Shown: piece by piece, positions 4,911 to 7,901 of the stretch | How positions within the stretch are numbered: the stretch's first letter is position 1 | Layout of the letters: each line of letters starts with the position of its first letter | Assembly: GCA_002314455.1 (NCBI GenBank) | Contig: DCFZ01000045.1 | Location: 6,732 to 14,632, forward strand | DNA length: 7,901 nt | Source of the DNA: Lentisphaeria bacterium UBA1791 | Lineage (GTDB): Bacteria; Verrucomicrobiota; Lentisphaeria; Victivallales; Victivallaceae | Direction: 5' to 3' | Translations under genes and position numbers: made by a program | The notes under the pieces: model-generated | What the model was told of the DNA's origin: nothing | What the model saw: the letters and a program-made list of their open reading frames with translations, nothing else | Databases searched by the model: none

Positions 4911-5393
4911 ATGCTGACCTTTTGCGGAATGGATTCCTGCCGGGTCGACGGCGCGGGGCGGATCCGCCTGACGGCGGCGACGGTCGAGGATTTTCTGCGC
5001 CGCTGTGACGGCGAGGTCGTGCTTTTCGGTCTGCCGGAAGGGGCGGTCGCGGTTTACCCGGAGGAAGTTTATCAGGAAATGCGCCGGCGCGAACTCGGCG
5101 ACCTTGATGCGGTCGGGGCGAGTTTTTCCGCCCGGCGTTCGTTGCGCCGCTTCGGCTCGATGGCAAGTTCCGCAAAAATCAGCCGGCAGGGCAGGGTGAC
5201 GGTGCCGGAAGTGTTACAGCGTTTTGCCGGTCTGCTGCCGGGCGTCGAAGCCCGGGTGGTCGGCGTCGAGATCGGCGTTGAAATTTGGGCGGCGGAGCGG
5301 TTTGAAACGGAAATGAACGATATTTTGTGTGCGGAAAAAAAGAAACGTCAAAACGAATTAATCAGAGAGGAGTCGCTTCAAAATGAACCGTAG
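4911..5393 (+). CDS. mraZ: MraZ-like transcriptional regulator
   Basis: The 160-residue protein has the two-repeat MraZ (AbrB-like swapped-hairpin) architecture. Repeat 1 starts at the N-terminus with F4, G6 and DGAGRIRL (D13, G16, R17), then a hydrophobic strand and AVYP. Repeat 2 has SRQGRVTVP (S91, G94, R95, P99) and ends with VGVEIWAAERFETEM. The family consensus is DxxGR; in the second motif the D is replaced by S, and in the first the usual P is T. MraZ binds DNA as a ring-shaped oligomer and typically represses its own operon. The start at 4911 fits the family's N-terminal spacing, but no good Shine-Dalgarno sequence precedes it. The gene is not followed by rsmH/ftsL/ftsI; its stop overlaps the next gene by 11 bases. 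Confidence 0.85.
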   Translation: MLTFCGMDSCRVDGAGRIRLTAATVEDFLRRCDGEVVLFGLPEGAVAVYPEEVYQEMRRRELGDLDAVGASFSARRSLRRFGSMASSAKISRQGRVTVPEVLQRFAGLLPGVEARVVGVEIGVEIWAAERFETEMNDILCAEKKKRQNELIREESLQNEP

Positions 5394-5613
5394 TTCTTCA
5401 CCCCTGATCAAGGTTTTGCTGGTGGGCTTGTTCTTCGCCGTTACGCTGTTGCTTTCGGGCGTTTGCTTTCATCACGATGTTCCCAAGACGCAGACACAGG
5501 CACAGCAAACGGCAAAAGTCGTCTCGGGACACTTCAAGCAGGATACGCAGGCGTGGAACCGTCTGGCGGAAAAGGATCCATTGCTGTTGTTGAGATTAGC
5601 TTCGCGCGAATGA
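5383..5613 (+). CDS. Small single-pass membrane protein
   Basis: The 76-residue protein has a short basic N-terminus (MNRSSSPLIK), one hydrophobic segment (about residues 8-28) and a polar tail rich in Q, K and T (PKTQTQAQQTAK). This suggests a bitopic inner-membrane protein with the C-terminus outside. A strict lipobox is absent (SGVC rather than S/A-G/A-C). GAGGAG (5367-5372) lies 10 bases before the ATG, inside the end of mraZ, and the 11-base overlap implies translational coupling. FtsL, also a small bitopic protein, sits near mraZ in classical division clusters, but I see no leucine-zipper-like coil, so that equation is not supported. No family is recognised. Confidence 0.65.
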   Translation: MNRSSSPLIKVLLVGLFFAVTLLLSGVCFHHDVPKTQTQAQQTAKVVSGHFKQDTQAWNRLAEKDPLLLLRLASRE

Positions 5614-5644
5614 TTTTTTGAGCCTTTGATTTGCAGAAATAAAT

Positions 5645-5689
5645 GCGGCGTGCTATTTTTTAAGAGGAAATAGGAGCGCCGCTTTTTTT
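5645..5689 (+). terminator. Terminator-like hairpin ending at the ABC transporter start
   Basis: GCGGCG (5645-5650) pairs with CGCCGC (5677-5682). The stem is extended by a further imperfect segment TATTT/AAATA and followed by seven T residues (5683-5689). It would end the mraZ operon, but the ATG of the transporter begins on the very next base. The only SD-like AGGAG (5672-5676) is in the 3' arm of the hairpin. Confidence 0.65.
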
Positions 5690-7327
5690 ATGTATTCTTT
5701 CTTTCGTCAATTGGATCAACTGCTTTCCGCCGGGGACCGGTGGAAACGCCGCGGCATCGAATTTGCGATGTTTTTTTCCGCGCTGCTGGAAATGGCGGGC
5801 GTCGGCGCATTCGTGATCGCCGTGCGTTTTTTTCTGCAGACGCGCCCCGCGCTTTTCTGCTGGGTGATGTTGCTCACCGTCGCGGGATTGCTGATCGTCA
5901 AAAACATCTTCGCCTTTTGGATTGTTTCGTTGCAGGCGAAATTTGTCTACGCGAAACAGGAAACGTGGAGCAAGGCGTTGTTTCACCGTTATTTGTACGG
6001 TGATTTTGCCACGATGCGCGAACGCGGCGGCGCGGATTGCGCGCTTTCGCTTTCACGGGTGTCATTGCTCTGCGACCGGGCACTGCTGCCGGCGATGCAG
6101 TTGATCGCGGACGGTATGCTCGCGATCGTCCTGATTCTGGCTCTGGCGATCTATCTGCCGTGGATTGCGTTTTCGGGAGCATTCTTTTGTTGCGTCACGC
6201 TGGGGGCGATCTACTTCGTCTTTTACCGTAAAAACCGCGCACTTGGCGCCGCGACGGGCAGGGCGGATCTGGCGGCGGGCAAGCTCGCGTCGCAGTCGCT
6301 CGACGCCTTGGAAAGTGTGCGCGCCTATTCCGGCGAAACTTTTTTTGAAACGCGCTATGCGACCTATCAGCGAAAACTTGCGACTTTGCGGGCGATCCTT
6401 TACGATTTCGGGCAGGCGCCCCGCTTGATTTTGGAAAGTTTCGCGCTGATTTATTTGCTTTGCCTGTTTGGCGCGATGTTGCTGTTGGGCGTACCGCGGG
6501 AAACGGTCTTGCTTGACTTCGCCGCGCTGATCGCGGTGCTGTCGCGACTCCTGCCCGCTTTCAGCAGAATGCATTACTCGCTCGCGCAGGTGCGGCAGTA
6601 CCAGGGACTCTTTGACGATCTTTACCGCGATCTGACGGTTTTGCCGCAGGCGGAGATACCCCTTGACAAAGAGATTATTCCGCTTGCCGGAAAACTGGAA
6701 ATGCGCGATCTTACCTTTTATTACGGAAAGCAGAAGCGGCTCTTTTTTGCGTTTAATTTTTCCGTGGCGCCCGGGGAATGTGTCGGGATCACCGGACGCA
6801 CGGGGTGCGGCAAATCGACGCTTTTCGCGCTTTTGCTCGGCTTTTTCAAGCCGCAAGCTGGCGAGATTCTGATCGACGGTTTGCCGCTTGAAAAAGTGCA
6901 GGATTCGCTTCGCCGCCAGACGGGCGTGGTCTCTCAACAGATCCTGCTTTTCGGCGATACCTTGCGCAACAATCTGACGCTTGGCGCGGAAATTGACGAC
7001 GGGGAAATCTGGCGCGCGCTGACGCTTGCCCGCATCGACGATTTCGTGCGGGGATTGCCGGGGCAGCTCGATGCAAAAGTCGACCTTTGGGGCGGCAATT
7101 TTTCCGGGGGGCAACGTCAGCGGCTCGCCATTGCGCGCGCGCTGTGCCGGAAAGATCTGAAACTTCTTCTACTCGATGAAGCGACGAGCGCGCTCGATGC
7201 GATGACCGAGGCGGAATTTGCCGAAACGCTCTCTTCGCTCCGCGGGAAAATGACGATCCTCGTCATCTCGCACCGCGAGGCGGCATTGTCGAGTTGCGAC
7301 CGCATCGTCGCGCTCGATGCGCAGTAA
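5690..7327 (+). CDS. ABC exporter half-transporter (membrane and ATPase domains fused)
   Basis: The 545-residue protein has an N-terminal membrane domain (about 20-315) with several hydrophobic helices (about 24-46, 53-78, 135-175 as a hairpin, 245-290), followed by a nucleotide-binding domain (about 335-545). The ATPase motifs are complete: Walker A GRTGCGKST (369-377, K375), Q-loop VSQQ (Q416/417), signature FSGGQ (471-475), Walker B LLLLDE (D496, E497), SALD D-loop and H-loop H528. This is the layout of type IV exporters (MsbA/PglK/multidrug class), which work as dimers in the inner membrane. The substrate cannot be told from sequence; lipid, lipid-linked glycan or drug are all possible. 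The start is uncertain: ATG 5690 follows a terminator-like T-run and the nearest SD-like sequence is 13 bases away, but no better start is seen and residue 27 is the next Met. Confidence 0.9.
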   Translation: MYSFFRQLDQLLSAGDRWKRRGIEFAMFFSALLEMAGVGAFVIAVRFFLQTRPALFCWVMLLTVAGLLIVKNIFAFWIVSLQAKFVYAKQETWSKALFHRYLYGDFATMRERGGADCALSLSRVSLLCDRALLPAMQLIADGMLAIVLILALAIYLPWIAFSGAFFCCVTLGAIYFVFYRKNRALGAATGRADLAAGKLASQSLDALESVRAYSGETFFETRYATYQRKLATLRAILYDFGQAPRLILESFALIYLLCLFGAMLLLGVPRETVLLDFAALIAVLSRLLPAFSRMHYSLAQVRQYQGLFDDLYRDLTVLPQAEIPLDKEIIPLAGKLEMRDLTFYYGKQKRLFFAFNFSVAPGECVGITGRTGCGKSTLFALLLGFFKPQAGEILIDGLPLEKVQDSLRRQTGVVSQQILLFGDTLRNNLTLGAEIDDGEIWRALTLARIDDFVRGLPGQLDAKVDLWGGNFSGGQRQRLAIARALCRKDLKLLLLDEATSALDAMTEAEFAETLSSLRGKMTILVISHREAALSSCDRIVALDAQ

Positions 7328-7371
7328 GGTGAAAAATCCTTTTTCTTTTGCACTTTTTTTTACGAAATCGG

Positions 7372-7400
7372 TTGATTTTTCCGGCAATGGGTGTTATTTT
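7372..7400 (+). promoter_or_regulatory. Candidate rpsT promoter
   Basis: TTGATT (7372-7377), a 17-bp spacer and TATTTT (7395-7400) would start transcription near 7407, giving a leader of about 54 nt. A better-looking -10, TATAAT at 7439-7444, is unlikely to be used for S20, because a start about 7 bases later would leave the ribosome-binding site (7446-7450) outside the message. Confidence 0.45.
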
Positions 7401-7460
7401 AAGTAAATGTAATTATTTGTTTATTCACAATCAACCGGTATAATTAAAGGAATTTTTACT

Positions 7461-7724
7461 ATGGCTCACATGAAATCGGCGATCAAGCGCATCCGCACCA
7501 GCGCTCAGGCGAATCTGCGCAACCGTTCGCGCATCAGCAAACTCAACACGCTGGAAAAGAAACTCCGCGCGGCGGTCGCCGCCAACGACGCCAACGCGAC
7601 GGAATTCGCCAAGGATTTCGTCAGCGCGCTCGACAAAGCGGCGAAAGTCGGTACGATCCACGCGAATCGCGCCGCCAACAAGAAATCGCAGGCGGACAAG
7701 CTCATCAATTCGATGGCGAAGTAA
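7461..7724 (+). CDS. rpsT: 30S ribosomal protein S20
   Basis: The 87-residue, very basic, alanine- and lysine-rich helical protein matches S20 in length and pattern. It has N-terminal MAHMKSAIKRIRTSAQANLRN, a central alanine-rich helix, and the C-terminal GTIHANRAANKKSQADKLIN block typical of the family (KG-IHkN-AArkKSrL). S20 binds 16S rRNA and helps assemble the body of the small subunit. The start is supported by AAAGG (7446-7450) 10 bases upstream. It is monocistronic: a strong terminator follows 28 bases after the stop. The first two residues before Met4 match the usual MAn-KSA spacing only loosely. Confidence 0.95.
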   Translation: MAHMKSAIKRIRTSAQANLRNRSRISKLNTLEKKLRAAVAANDANATEFAKDFVSALDKAAKVGTIHANRAANKKSQADKLINSMAK

Positions 7725-7752
7725 GCTTTTTTCCTCGCATTGTGAAAAAAGA

Positions 7753-7792
7753 ACGGTCGCAAAACCGATTGGTTTTGCGACCGTATTTTTTT
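7753..7792. terminator. Strong, probably bidirectional terminator after rpsT
   Basis: A perfect 14-bp stem (7753-7766 with 7771-7784) with a GATT loop is followed on the plus strand by A and seven T residues (7786-7792). On the minus strand it is followed by TC and six T residues (plus-strand A-run 7745-7750), so it can also end a gene converging from the right. Confidence 0.92.
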
Positions 7793-7818
7793 GCGATCCG
7801 GTCAGAATTCTGCACCTG

Positions 7819-7901
7819 CTAAAGCAGTTTTTTGTTTTTGTCCAGACGCGGGTGATCGAAAAAATTCAATAATAGATTGGTTCTTCGACGGTTTATGGCA
7901 C
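7819..7901 (-). CDS. Possible C-terminal tail of a minus-strand gene (partial)
   Basis: Reading in from the right edge, one minus-strand frame is open for 26 codons and ends in TAG at 7819-7821 (tail FFDHPRLDKNKKLL). A second frame stays open to a TGA near 7802 (tail FFRSPASGQKQKTALAGAEF). Either would sit naturally just upstream of the two-way terminator. The stretch is too short and A/T-rich to decide which is coding, or whether either is. No family is recognised. Confidence 0.25.
   Translation of the reverse strand, partial: AINRRRTNLLLNFFDHPRLDKNKKLL

Noticed and set aside
6062..7114. 350-codon minus-strand open frame
   Set aside because: It is antisense to the ABC transporter, whose full set of ATPase motifs shows the true frame.
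7328..7370. Possible terminator after the ABC transporter
   Set aside because: GTGAAAA can pair with TTTTGCAC only with a bulge and A/T-rich pairs before a T-run; too weak to call.

Overview
The window (roughly 55-60% G+C in the genes) looks like a chromosomal segment of a bacterium from the PVC group, most likely Lentisphaerota (Victivallales-like). This is inferred from the large secreted polysaccharide-active-type protein with a carbohydrate-binding-like N-terminus, the divergent mraZ and the general gene style. No taxonomic search was possible. There is no CRISPR array, transposase or integrase gene.

Layout, left to right. Positions 1-146 hold a GC-rich structured repeat whose minus-strand 3' end copies the 3' end of the adjacent tRNA-Tyr, including CCA. 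Next comes a minus-strand tRNA operon (Leu-CAG, Gly-TCC, Tyr-GTA) with a clear promoter and an intrinsic terminator. Upstream of it on the same strand are two independently transcribed secreted-protein genes. One encodes a 1041-residue putative glycoside-hydrolase-like protein (633-3758). The other encodes a 176-residue stand-alone copy of its N-terminal binding-like module (3964-4494). Each has its own promoter and terminator, and the two share a ribosome-binding-site block.

A 416-base divergent intergenic region (4495-4910) follows. It holds the promoter of the small secreted gene with a palindromic operator-like site, a possible 34-codon small gene, a C/T-rich repeat, long T-tracts and the mraZ control region. 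That control region has two perfect 19-bp direct repeats, giving four TGGAA boxes, laid over a TTGCAT/TATATT promoter. Their 10-bp period equals that of the TGGGN boxes bound by E. coli MraZ. mraZ (4911-5393) is translationally overlapped with a small membrane protein gene and then appears terminated, so it is not followed by rsmH and the rest of the division cluster.

The right part holds an ABC exporter half-transporter (5690-7327), whose start codon abuts a terminator-like hairpin, then rpsT (ribosomal protein S20; 7461-7724) with a strong two-way terminator. There may also be the tail of a minus-strand gene running off the right edge.

The best candidates for something undescribed are the variant MraZ-box array on a detached mraZ operon, and the tRNA-tail-mimicking structured element at the left edge.
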